This document shows, one piece after another, positions 46,395 through 57,000 of a stretch of 64,000 nt of DNA. The notes beneath the pieces are model-generated. The model had not been told where the DNA came from, did no database searches, and saw only the letters and a program-made list of their open reading frames with translations. The stretch's first letter is position 1. Each line of letters begins with the position of its first letter. The stretch lies in contig MVBO01000033.1 of NCBI GenBank assembly GCA_002261195.1, positions 10,733 to 74,732 of the forward strand. The letters are read 5' to 3'. The position numbers and the translations under genes are program-made. The DNA comes from Bifiguratus adelaidae (lineage: Eukaryota; Mucoromycota; Endogonomycetes; Endogonales).

Positions 46395-46961
46395 TCAGGA
46401 TTGCTTCTTGGTGAGCGTGACGGGTGAAAAGTTGATGACTTTGCGAGAGGTGCCTAAAAGATGCAGATCTTGTCATGATGAGCTCGTTGCGCGTTGGTTG
46501 GAAAGGACAGCCTACCTGTTGAACCCTGTGCATGGGTCGTCTGTCGATAGATGAGGTCTGTACCTATCCGCAGGTCGTGCGTGCCCTGAAAGGTTAGGTT
46601 TCCAATCTGGAGTAAGGGCTTGTCAGTGTCGAGGCCCTGCGACGATAACGGTTAGCTCACGAGCAAGGCAGAGCACGCGATCAGACTTACAATGAGCGAA
46701 TAGCCACCAGCATCACGCGCATTCTGCTGAATGAGACTATAGTCGGCTGTTTTGCCTAGATCGCAAGTAACATAAAAGACCTAGGACGCGTTGGCTAAAG
46801 AACACACTGCAAGCGAGTCGACTCACCTCTTCCACTTCTTCTTCTTCGTCTCCCTCGTCTCCGCCTTGGTCTACAGGCTCTTCTTGAAGTGTTGGCCCCT
46901 CGGTGATATCGTCTTTTGCGACTTCCTTTGCCTTGCCTTTCCCTATGGCTTTCTTCGGCAT
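46395..46961 (-). CDS. Small TFIIIC subunit (Tfc7/Sfc7/GTF3C6-like)
   Basis: Four exons: 46961-46827, 46780-46691, 46636-46516, 46453-46395 (introns 46, 54, 62 nt), 134 residues. The start is Lys-rich (MPKKAIGKGKAKEV), followed by an acidic run (GDEGDEEEEVEE). The core, GLDTDKPLLQIGNLTFQGTH then LRIGTDLIY, matches the triple-barrel domain of the tau-A subunit (human GTF3C6, yeast Tfc7 C-terminal part). Near the end VINFSPVTL closes the barrel. TFIIIC binds A and B boxes of tRNA genes and recruits TFIIIB for RNA polymerase III. This protein lacks the phosphatase-like half of yeast Tfc7, as in fission yeast Sfc7. All four exons are short, so the gene is invisible to a simple ORF scan. Its leader (46965-47060) is CT-rich in the sense direction. 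Confidence 0.82.
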
Positions 46962-47406
46962 GGTTTTAAAGACGGAAGAGAGAGATAAAAACGCGTCGCG
47001 GCAAAAGCAAGAACGCGCGTAAACAGGCGCGCGCGAGAGAGAGAGCAAGTGCGCGCAAGACGCATGGCATTGGGTTCAGGAGTCGACTGAAAGAGCTGAG
47101 AGTCGGGAAACGGCAGCTCTGGGGTTTACTCTATGTATCTCTCTGTGAAGACTGGATGCTTTCAGGTCCGGTCTTGAGGCCTTGAAGCACCCCGAGTTGG
47201 CGTGGAAAGACGCTGGTAACAGCTTCAAAACCTCTTGGATAAACACGGCGAGAGCAATGCTTCTTTCAATGCTCTTGTGGATGATAGAAGCCACGGTAGC
47301 ACATTGCATCTTGGCGTTCTGTATCACCTCGACTTTATCTTGGCTTCTGCTGTTTGGTTGCTTTTCACCGCGCTTTCATGATCGGTTCGAGCTGTAGACC
47401 TAGGCA
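46962..47406. other. Divergent promoter region
   Basis: About 445 bp between the TFIIIC subunit (minus) and the aspartyl protease (plus). It contains a GA/GC-rich run at about 47020-47060. Overlapping ORFs on both strands (47076-47397) lack ATG starts or any family signal and look spurious. Confidence 0.5.
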
Positions 47407-49151
47407 ATGACGTGGTTGTGGCTGGTCTATTTGGCCGCTGTTTTAGCGGTGACCGCAGCCCACGCATACGGGGATACCCACGGGATTCGGCTACCGTTCG
47501 AACGACAACGACGTTCCATACACGCATCCCATCGTGCTTCCCGGATACGAGGCGGCCTTGAGAAACGTATCGATGCTGCGCTGCTCACTTTGGCTTATGA
47601 AACAGCCTACATGATCAATGTGACCATCGGGACACCAGGACAGAGTTTTCAGGTGCTCTTGGATACAGGTAAGGGCCAACAGTAGCAGATAGGGGGAATG
47701 GGACCGAGAGTATACAGCCAGCATAGGCGAGGCTTGCGGTGGTTGAGCCTCGTCGTCTTTGTTGTGCGTTTCATTTGGTCCGGCTTTCCTTGACCTTTCG
47801 GCCGGCATGCGTCGATCGGCGGACACACCTTGTATCACCATTGACATCGCGTGCTCTCCTGACAATCAATTGTTGTAGGTTCAGGGGATTTGTGGGTACC
47901 TAGTCAAGCATGTCCCGTCTCCATGTGCCCGGGAGCGCGCTTTGATGCCTCTGCCTCAAGCACGTTTAAGAACAACAGCCAACCCTTTGACGCGTATTAT
48001 GGTGACATGAATACGACCGGCACCCCGTCACCTGCTGGCTTCGCGATCGGTAGCTATGTTACGGATGTCGTCAGCATTGCTGGTGCTACCGTTCCAAACC
48101 AGCTTTTTGGTCTCGTTAGCTCTTCAAATCTGTTGTATTCTGAAGGTCTGCAATACGGCATACTTGGCCTCGGTAGGTGTCTCGGTTCGCATCGGATAGC
48201 CATTCTGACCTCGGTTGTTGTATAGGTTATCCTGGCATTACTGCCAGCGCTATTGCAGGCAAAACACAACATAATACCTTCATCTTTAATCTTTTCCAAA
48301 ACAAGGCCATCCCGCAGCCTATCTTTGCTCTTTCCCTAGGTCAAGGATCCAACGATATGGGGGAAATAACACTCGGCGCCACCGACTCGAGCAAGTATAC
48401 GGGCCAGATCCAATACATTCCAGTTCAACCCATCGGCTATGGAAACGCTTCCTCTGACCCCTATGGTTATTGGACAGTACCCGCTTACGGCATTTCGATG
48501 AGTGGACGAAACATGACTCCCATCGTGTTCAATGAGCCCTCATCCTTGGATATCGTGCCTTTTGTCGGCTTTGATACCGGTAGCAGCCTGACTTATCTCG
48601 ATCCGGGCATTGCCAAGACCCTCGCTTACACAGTCGACCCTGGCGCGCAATACAATACCGACTACAGCATCTATCTCATCAACTGCAACGTTGCCACATC
48701 CGGCATCAACATCACCTTCACCTTTTCCAATCTGGATGGTAACAATACGATATGGAATGGTGACACTCGCGTCAACATCACGACGCCCATATCGCAGCTT
48801 GTTCTTTCGTCTCAAGTCCTTTTGGGAGAAGCCTTGCCGACGTGCGTCTTTGGCATTGCCCCCACGGACGCACTGTGGTTCATTGGCGACCCGATTCTTA
48901 GTAGTGCCTACATAGTGTATGACTTTGGCCAGCATCGCATTGGCATTGCAGATGCCCTCACGAATAGTACGATATCCCCCAATGTTACCGCCAGCTCTGT
49001 TGGTGCTACCGATGGTGTAATATCTGGATTCACCCGCACCCAGGTCACACCCTCCGCTGCCCAAGCCAGCCATGGCCACGCATACGGTGCGAATGTCGCC
49101 TTGATTGCCGTGGCTGGATGCTTGGTGATGATACTCGCCACTATGTTGTAA
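47407..49151 (+). CDS. Pepsin-like aspartyl protease, probably GPI-anchored (yapsin type)
   Basis: Three exons: 47407-47668, 47879-48172, 48226-49151, 493 residues. The signal peptide is MTWLWLVYLAAVLAVTAAHA. A basic propeptide (FERQRRS, LEKR) follows. The mature enzyme starts near TAYMINVTIGTPGQSF. The two catalytic motifs are DTGSGDLWVP (Asp 86, formed across the first intron) and GFDTGSSLTYLD (Asp about 301). The flap region, the CPVSMCPG and NCNVA...PTCVFG cysteines and many Asn-X-Ser/Thr sites fit a secreted protease. The C-terminus ends in a Ser/Ala segment then a hydrophobic tail (NVALIAVAGCLVMILATML) without charged residues after it, which is typical of a GPI signal. It probably acts at the cell wall or plasma membrane. 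The first intron is 210 nt, four times the local norm. Confidence 0.93.
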
Positions 49152-49289
49152 CCAAAACAAGACCTCTAAACCACGTATTCTCCTGTACATGTTATAAGCT
49201 AATATTCACGGCGCAAGATATGCAAAGCAGGGTTTCTAAGGCATTTATACCACAAAAGTAACCTTACATTACATAAAGAACTCTATTTA

Positions 49290-49946
49290 TCACACATTCA
49301 ATCCATAGGGTGCGTACTTCCAATATCCAGCGTGTCTCAGAGCAAACAGCAGCATAATCACCCGATAACAGACAATACCCATATCAACCGAGTACTTGCG
49401 TTCAGGAGGCGTGTGTAATTGGGTGAAAACACTTTCGATAAAGGGAGATTGCCCTTCTTGACGTGAGCTTGAAGTGTGGAAATGATTTTCTTGAGGTCGT
49501 CAGATGTCATGTAAGGTTCCAAGTTGGCGCGAGTAAGGCGACTCAATTCCTCGTCCATGTGAGTGCGGAGATCAGCTCCATGCCCGTAAGAGACGCTCCA
49601 ATTGAGCGGCATCATACGTGGAGGTTGACTGTATCAGACGTTGAATCTTGTCAATGCCGTCATGAATCTTCTTGTGTTGCTCCAGCTCAGTCTCAACTTG
49701 AAATCCATGGGATTGAAAGAAGGGAAACAGGATGGTTTCTTCAATGTGATGGTGTTCAACCACAAAGCCTACCCATGCTCCCACGTATCCAAGCCAATTT
49801 TTCATGTCCTTGGAGTGATCGTCCTTGGCTTGTCGCAAGATACTGGCCAAGCCGACGGTGAGCCATTCGTGCGCGCGCTCCATGAGGAAATGGGTCTGAA
49901 AGTAGCCGTGCCTTCGCTGTACTTTGTCATGATGGTCGGTGTCCAT
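49290..49946 (-). pseudogene. Hemerythrin-like (HHE domain) gene with two compensating frame breaks
   Basis: From ATG 49946 to TGA 49290-49292 is 657 nt, exactly 219 codons. The first 124 codons and the last 53 or so are in one frame, while the 40 codons between (about 49452-49571) read only in the +1 frame. N-part blocks are GYFQTHFLMERAH, WLGYVGAWVGFVVEHHHIEE and ELEQHKKIHDGI. The TGA at 49572-49574 stops this frame. The shifted block has DLRTHMDEELSRL and TSDDLKKI. The C-part has QSPFIESVFTQLHTPPERKY and RHAGYWKYAPYG. HHE proteins bind a di-iron or other metal pair through H/E residues, and the last ligand motif (HMDEE) lies in the shifted block. No GT-AG intron explains either break. It is either a young pseudogene, a sequencing-error artefact or a recoded gene; the first break is shared with the copy at 22.9 kb. 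Confidence 0.7.
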
Positions 49947-49966
49947 GCTCCATAAAACAAGGTTAT

Positions 49967-50254
49967 TTACAGTTCGCGCATCGGTACTGCGACTTTGGTT
50001 GTACAGGATGGGATTTCGACTTTGACGTTTCCCAGGTGACATATATGGCATTTGTTAATTCGCCTTATTTGCTCATGTATGCGATCGTTGGAGCATGCGT
50101 CACAAATAGCTTGGTCCATGTCCACGCAGACGCAATAGTCGTTCACAAGGACAACCCAGGATACGAGATGATGAAAGTCATACGCGCGGAGGTTGAGGTC
50201 TGCGTCTCGGTCTATGATATACGTGTTGACTTGATCCTGGAAATAGGCTCCCAT
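49967..50254 (-). CDS. Possible small zinc-binding protein
   Basis: A 95-codon ORF with ATG at 50252-50254. It ends 20 bp before the hemerythrin-like ATG on the same strand. It contains ICDACSNDRIHEQ and NKCHICHLGNV, i.e. CxxC-x16-CxxC, the spacing of a zinc ribbon or treble clef, and an aromatic/hydrophobic first half (AYDFHHLVSWVVLVNDY). I recognise no family. The opposite strand is also open over the same stretch (50036-50479), so this could be chance. It might be an exon of a larger gene, but I found no good splice partner. Confidence 0.35.
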   Translation of the reverse strand: MGAYFQDQVNTYIIDRDADLNLRAYDFHHLVSWVVLVNDYCVCVDMDQAICDACSNDRIHEQIRRINKCHICHLGNVKVEIPSCTTKVAVPMREL

Positions 50255-50924
50255 CCATCACTATTGGAATGGTTTTCCCCGGTATGGCGTCGCTCGGAGC
50301 GTTCCCATTCCAAACCATGTACGAATACGCGCACGAATGCTCTCCCCTTTGCTGGCGGCCCTGGGGTGCTGGGTTCCATGAGCAAGAAACAAGTAGTGAG
50401 AATGTATCTCTATAAAAGCAAATGGTCCGCAAAACCGTTTCCATGGTCCCTCTCTCTCTCGTCAGCGCTGACAAGATAGGTCACAGGGCATCAACGCCAC
50501 ACCTTGCCGCTGATATATCCCCCTAAAGTTCACCTACTTTTCAATTATCTGTTCTTTTGCTCAATATCTACAACATCAGCTTCTCTAATCGTCCCATCAC
50601 TCGATAAGTTCGCTCTTCCTCACGACAACTTCCAACAGTGTTAGCACATTCGGCCCAAGCATTAATGCCAAACAACATTTCCCGAAATAGAAACAGTGCC
50701 TATTTCTCTGACTTCCTTCGGTTCCTTTTCAACTGACAGGTTTGTCTTGGCACGCCTAAGCCTTGCAGATAAGCTAGCTACTGGGTTTCACTACTTAGTT
50801 GGTCTACACTCCACAGCAAAGATATTCCCAGTGATCAAGATACCTGGCTCGTGCCTATTTGCTCTCCACCTCACAGTTCGTCTCAGTCTTCTTCTATCGC
50901 ACTCGGTCCAGACGTTTCGACACC
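50255..50924. other. Intergenic, promoter region of M50B-like gene
   Basis: About 670 bp with no supported gene. ORFs on both strands at 50178-50474 overlap each other and show no motif. The final 120 bp are rich in C/T on the plus strand ahead of the next ATG. Confidence 0.45.
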
Positions 50925-51937
50925 ATGGCGCCCTATCTTGGCTTGGACAAACGACAAACACCATTCGATCAAACGACGACAGGCAATCCACTCACACCCA
51001 CAGATGATCAGAAGGTGATTTTGTACATTATTGGAGGGTACATTGCGGGTATCATCATTCTGTGGCATATGCCTATTCTCAAAGTCATTCTATCGCCTTT
51101 CAAGGTGAGTTCAGGAGCCCAAGGAGGGCACAAGAAGGCAGGATAGGATGCTTATGGACGGGTCTAGCTTCTGACGGTCGGTTTGCACGAGTTCTCACAT
51201 GCGGCTGTGGGCTGTTGTACCTGTGCCCATATCGACGGTATCGAGATTGACCCTGACGAGGGTGGGGTGACGAGAATGGTGAGTACTGGCGGTTGGACGC
51301 GATATATTCAACATGCATACCTTAGCGTGGTGGGATACAATGCCTGACCTTACCGGCCGGATACTTGGGCTCCTCTCTGATTGGAGCTTTGCTCGTCTTT
51401 TGCGGGTTTGATATCATGGCATCCAAGATTGCTTCTATCGCGCTCGGCGTGTGCTTGCTCGTGACGTTATGGTGGGCTAGGAACTGGCTGACGCGCGGTA
51501 TCGGTCTCTTCTTTTGCGGACTCATTGTCTTCTTGTGGTGGTTGGACCACGGCATGGGAGTGCGCTATTTCGTCTTGTTTGTGGGGTGAGCATCCCCTGG
51601 CTTGGAGATGGTTATGAAACTGATGTGATTGCAATTTTATAGTGTCATGTCCTGCCTGTATTGCATGTGGGATATTCTAGACGATCTCGTCTTTCGAAAA
51701 GCGTATGAATCCGATGCCAGCAAGTTCGCTCAGGCCAGTGGCGGATGCTTGCCGTCACAGGCTTGGGGTGTCATTTGGTTCATCATTTCCATTGCTTTCA
51801 TGGTGTGCGGTATCTTGGCCGGTCTCGCGACCTTTAAACGTAAGTGCAACGTTTATGCACATAGCAATGGATCATTGACTTTTTTTACAGAAACACAAGC
51901 TCAACAGCAAGCAGCTGTGCAAGGATTTGGTTGGTAA
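50925..51937 (+). CDS. Peptidase M50B-like membrane metalloprotease
   Basis: Five exons: 50925-51104, 51168-51278, 51326-51585, 51643-51839, 51891-51937 (introns 47-63 nt), 264 residues. The zinc motif HEFSH (residues 67-71, in GLHEFSHAAVG) is the HExxH of the M50 site-2-protease clan. The protein has a first membrane segment (VILYIIGGYIAGIIILW) and several more, including LPAGYLGSSLIGALLVFCGF and FFCGLIVFLWWLDHG. This fits the M50B-like family of fungi and bacteria, integral membrane proteins presumed to cleave within the bilayer; substrates are unknown. The third ligand Asp of classical S2P is not clearly visible. The C-terminus is short and Gln-rich (TQAQQQAAVQGFGW). It converges on the permease gene with 98 bp between stops. 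Confidence 0.87.
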
Positions 51938-52035
51938 ATGCGGCTAGGTCAATTGTGATTGCATTGTATAGAGAACAGAGAAGGTGTTACATGCTATATA
52001 TATAAACCAAACTGTGGGGCGCAGCACAGGTGTCC

Positions 52036-53675
52036 TTATTCTTGGTTGTCTTTAACTCTCATACGCCACCCTCTTTCGCGCATCACACCTCTCAACCACC
52101 GAAGGTGATCGTCCAAACTCAAGAGTTGCCAGAGGATGATGCCCGAAAATGTAGCCGTGCCAATCCCATCGAATTGTACGGGACCCCACACAATACGCGT
52201 CGTCGTCATACCGGATCCCAGGACCACGACCACACCTGCCGTCAAGAGGTTACGGGATATGGAGAAATCGACACCTCGATCAACCCAGACACGAGCGCCG
52301 GTCACCGCAATCAATCCGTACAAGATGATACTGATGCCGCCAAAGACACCTGACGGAATGGATCGGATGACGGCTCCGAATTTAGGCAAGAATCCCAGGA
52401 TGATGGCAATGGTAGCCGCAATCAAAAAGACCACGGTTGAAAAGACTTTGGTGATACCGAGGGTCGAAATGTTCTCACCGTAGGTGGTGGTACCTGTGCC
52501 GCCTCCGGAGGCGCTCACGACCGTGGCAATGGCATCGCCCAAGAACCCGCGACCAATGTATCGGTCCAGGTTTGTGTTGGTCATGGCACCGATGGCTTTA
52601 ATGTGTCCGAGATTTTCGGCCGTCAGGACAATGACGACAGGGACAATGGTGGAAATGGCGGCGGATTCAAACTTGGGTGGAAAGAAATTTGGGGGAGCGG
52701 CCCAGGGCGCTGAGCTGATGCCAGAAAAGTCTATGCGAGGACCAGCGCCAGTGTAGCCGCAAATCAGATTGATTACGTATCCACAGATGGTCCCGCAAAG
52801 GATCGGTAGACGCCGAAAGATGGACGGTGCGTATTGAGCAATGAACACGGTGCAAAGGATGGTGGTCAAGGCCATGTAGCCGCCAAATCCTGAGGCCGCA
52901 GCTTGCGATATAGCAGAGCCCGAAAGATTTAGGCCAATAACCATGATTATGGCGCCCGTGACGACTGCATAGCAAAAGAAAGAGGACATGAGCGACCCAT
53001 CCTGATCTTATCATCCATCACTCACCCGGAGGGAGCAGAAAATTAACCCAATCCACCCCGAGCGCAATGACCAGCAAACCCACACCAGCATAGACAAGAC
53101 CGCACACGAGAATGCCGCCGGTAGCAATATCTGCATTCGGATTCAGGCCATTCACACCCGGCTGATACTTGTAATTCGTCACCGACTGCACGACACCGAT
53201 AAATCCAAATGAGGAACCAACATAGGACGGCACCCGACCTGCCGTGATGGTATAAAAGATGAGGGTACCGATACCCGAAAAGAATAAGGCAGCTGTAGTA
53301 AGTAAGGCAAAAGTAAGTATAGAATTATGTGCACAAGATCATGACGCACTATTGATATCGAAGCCGAGTTGAAGAGGTGCAGCCACCGTAGCGCCAAACA
53401 TGGCTAATCAAATAGAGGCGTCAGTCCCATTCTTTGATACTGTCCCTTGCCTGACCTAGGACATGTTGTACACCCAAAATCAAGGCAGTACCCACAGGCG
53501 GTCGCTCCTCAATCCCTATCACACCGCTCATTTTCAATGTGTAGCGGGGAAAGTAGTGGGTGAGACGATAACATAAGCTGGAGGTGGATTCGGTCTGCGT
53601 CGAAAGGGCTTCCAGATCCATCGGCGCCTCCTTTTCTGGCGCATTCACCGACGTGTTCGTGATTGACTCCTCCAT
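52036..53675 (-). CDS. NCS2-family uracil/nucleobase permease (UraA/RutG type)
   Basis: Four exons: 53675-53456, 53403-53350, 53292-53026, 52964-52036 (introns 52, 57, 61 nt), 489 residues. The N-terminus is cytosolic. The transmembrane core starts with YGIEERPPVG-like IGIEERPPVGTALILGVQH then AMFGATVAAPLQLG. PSYVGSSFGFIG and LPPVVTGAIIMVIGLNLS are core repeats of the fold. The substrate-site motif is AENLGHI followed by GTGTTTYGENISTLGITKVFS, which is the uracil/UraA-like form rather than the QNxGxxxxT form of fungal UapA-type xanthine/uric acid carriers. It therefore probably imports uracil or a related base by cation symport. The first donor is GTCAGG, unusual, but the join VLAMFG is required by the family. 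It shares a 408-bp divergent region with the P4-ATPase gene. Confidence 0.88.
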
Positions 53676-54083
53676 GTTCGACAAGAGGAAACCAAAAAGA
53701 ACAGAAAGGACCAAAGAGCAAAGAGCAAGAGATGAAAAAGCTGTTCCCAGGAAATACCAGCAAAAGGCAATGGCTGATTTCCTTTTTGGGACACATCCGA
53801 GACCTTGTTTCTCTTTGCCGTTGTCTGGAGCCATTGAGCCTTGACTTTAACCCCGAGAGACAGTATAGACACACTATACCATCCTAGCCATGGCCAGCTT
53901 CATCGATAGAGCCTAGTAGAAGTCATAGCTTTAGCTTGAACCTTCTCCTTTGTCTCAGTAACGTGTGACGTGCTTTAATTCACCGTTCGTTGAGTGGATC
54001 GGGGTGAAGAGAGAGGCTGTGCTCGTTCGACTCTTTTCTCTTAGTCTCTCTGGTCTTCTTGCCTCTGCCTTTCGTACGCCGCT
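53676..54083. promoter_or_regulatory. Divergent promoter of NCS2 permease and P4-ATPase
   Basis: 408 bp between the two ATGs. Each leader is pyrimidine-rich in its own sense strand (53690-53750 for the permease, 54005-54075 for the ATPase). No defined operator recognised. Confidence 0.4.
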
Positions 54084-57000
54084 ATGGCCCAAGAAAAGGA
54101 CGACGTCTCCCCGTGGACACAGCCCTTTCGCTTTGTGCGCAAAAGGCGCAAGCATGCTGTTCCTGGACCTCCCCGTGTCATTCACCTGCAGCCGAACGCA
54201 CAGGGATCGACGGCTTCCCTTGCACCGCGAATGTCAACGGTCGAGGTCTCGACAGCAACAAAGCCTTCGAAGGCTGTGTCACCATTTCCCAACAACAAGG
54301 TCTTTACTGCCAAGTACACTGTCTTTACCTTCCTCCCCAAGTTTCTCTTCGAAGAGTTTAGCAAGTACGCCAATCTCTTTTTTCTCTTCATCTCCGGTAT
54401 ACAGGTGAGCGACGGACATGTTGCGTTGTTCGCCGATCCTCAGGATTGTAGCAAATACCTGGTATATCACCTACCTCACGCTGGACAACCTTGGCGCCTT
54501 TGGTCATTGTCTTATTTATCACGGCCATCAAGGAGATATTTGAAGACTATGTAGGCGATACTGTGGTGATAGTCATACATGCTCATATCGCTTAGGGTGT
54601 TCACAAGTCAGATGCAGAAGTGAATGCAAGACAAGTACAAGTCTTAGATCGAGAGGAACGGGAATTTCGGCCCAAGGCCTGGCAAGAGTTGCAAGTGGGT
54701 GACATTGTTCGATTGGAATCTGGACAATCCTTTCCTGCCGATCTCATCTTGTTGAGCTCATCGGAACCGGAAGGGATTTGCTTCATTGAAACCAGCAATC
54801 TCGATGGGTAAGGCTGTCAATTGGGTCTTCTTTGCATCCGTAACTAACATGGACTAGTGAGGTAAATCTTAAAATCAAGCAGGCCCTGTCACAAACAGCA
54901 CCAAGAGTTGATCTTGTGTCTATTCAGTCGCTCAAGGGACACATTACGTCGGAAAGCCCAAACAATCGTCTTTATAATTATGACGGGACGTTGACATTAT
55001 ACGAAGATCCCGACGCTTTTTTGGCCGAAGGCATTTCCACCCCCTTGTCTGATACGGCCTCGCATCGTCGTAATGTCCGGTCACCTCTGCCTTTTCATAC
55101 TCCACCTTCTCGATTTCAATCGCCTGTCCCGGAGCAAGGCGACAATTACTTTCCCAATCGGCTCCCAGTGAATGATCATAATCAGCAGTTCACCTCAGCC
55201 ACCATCTCACAACTATCGTCGCAAATGACTTCACCGCAATCTATGGATAACGACAATGGTCACGGCCGCACGCCATCTGTGACGTCAAGGGGCATGCGTT
55301 CAAGCTTCCGCTTGTCTCGAAAACGACAGTCGGTCATATCTCATACTGAGCAAACGTACGATTATTCCTTAGATCCCTCGCAACTTCTTCTTCGAGGTGC
55401 GCAGCTCCGCAACACGGCTTGGATTATGGGCATTGTCGTATTCACCGGCCACGAAACCAAGCTTCTCTTGAATTCAAGGCAAGTGGTACCTTCACCCAAG
55501 GCAATACACGAGCTAATTCTTTCTTGCTGCAGCAAGAAGCCCTCGAAAACGTCTAACATTACCAAAATCACTAATCGAAACATTTTGTACCTATTCTTTA
55601 GCTTACTTATCATGAGTATCGCTTGCGCTGCCGGCAAGTATGCCTTGACGGTAAGTACAAGTCTCGCACCCCTTGATTCGTCGTCTCATTGTTCATCCAA
55701 TTTTCAGGAGCGCAACAGTCAGCAATTAAGTTATATCGGTATCAGCACCAAGAACGCTAGAGGTCAATTCGGCCTAGATATTCTTACCTTTATGATCCTT
55801 TTCAATAGTTTTATTCCCATCAGGTAGGGTGCGGTGCACCCAAGGGGCTACTCGCCATAACTAACGCATCGAGCCTAGTCTGATGGTCACAATGGAGATT
55901 GTGAAATACATTCTCTGCTACCTCATTGACACCGACCTGGATCTGTATTACCCGGTCACTGATACCCCAGCTACAGCACGATCGTCATCGCTGGTGGAGG
56001 AGCTCGGCCAGGTCGAATACGTCTTTTCGGACAAGACAGGCACGTTGACCTGCAACCAAATGGATTTCAGGCAATGTTCGATTGCCGGCTCGTCCTATGG
56101 TGATCCTCCTTCCGATATCAAGCCTGGCGACAAAGGCGTTCAAGGATCAGGTCCTGATTATCATTGGATAGATTTGCAAGACCACCTGCAGCAGGGCGGA
56201 CACGAGTCTCGCTACATTCATGAGTTCCTGACACTCTTAACCACCTGTCATACCGTGATTCCCGAGCAGCTGTCCGAGGAGAAGCAAAACGCTCAGAAAG
56301 GGAATGGCAAAACTGTCGAAAAGGATCTCGACCTGGATGCAATCACCTATCAAGCCTCATCCCCTGATGAAGCGGCGCTCGTCAAAGGCGCCCGAGATCT
56401 CGGATACACATTTCATACCCGCAAAGCAGACGCCATCATGGTTCGCGTCGGCGAAAAAGACCTCGAGTACCAGGTACTCAACATTTGTGAATTTAATTCC
56501 ACGCGAAAACGCATGTCGGCCATCATCCGGAAACCAGATGGTCGAATCACGCTCTATTGTAAAGGCGCGGATACCGTCATTCTGGAACGATTAGCTGGTG
56601 GTGGAATCGGCGATTCAGTAGTCAACCCGTACGTGGAAGCTACCCTGCGTCACTTGGAAGAATACGCTAGCGAAGGTCTACGAACATTGTGTATCGCGAT
56701 GCGGGACATTTCTCCCCAAGAGTACGAAAGCTGGTCCCACGTGTACAACAAGGCTGCCACGACTCTACAGGATCGAGCCCAAAAGCTGGATGATGCTGCT
56801 GAATTGATTGAAAAGGACTTGATGCTGTTAGGCGCCACTGCTATTGAGGACAAGTTACAGGATGGGGTACCTGAAACGATAGCGACATTGCAAGAGGCCG
56901 GTATCAAGGTTTGGGTTCTCACCGGTGATCGACAGGAGACAGCCATCAATATCGGGTTTGCCTGTCGTCTATTATCGGATCAAATGGATCTACTCATTGC

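Noticed and set aside
47491-47865. Minus-strand ORF of 124 codons inside the aspartyl protease gene
   Set aside because: It overlaps the protease exon 1 and its long intron and shows no motif.
49591-49609. 19-nt GT-AG intron that would fix the hemerythrin frame break
   Set aside because: GTCTCT...GGAG would restore the frame but is far too short for a spliceosomal intron, and the paralogue lacks the GT.
50036-50479. Plus-strand ORF of 147 codons
   Set aside because: It runs opposite the CxxC ORF and the 5' flank; no family signal and no splice context.
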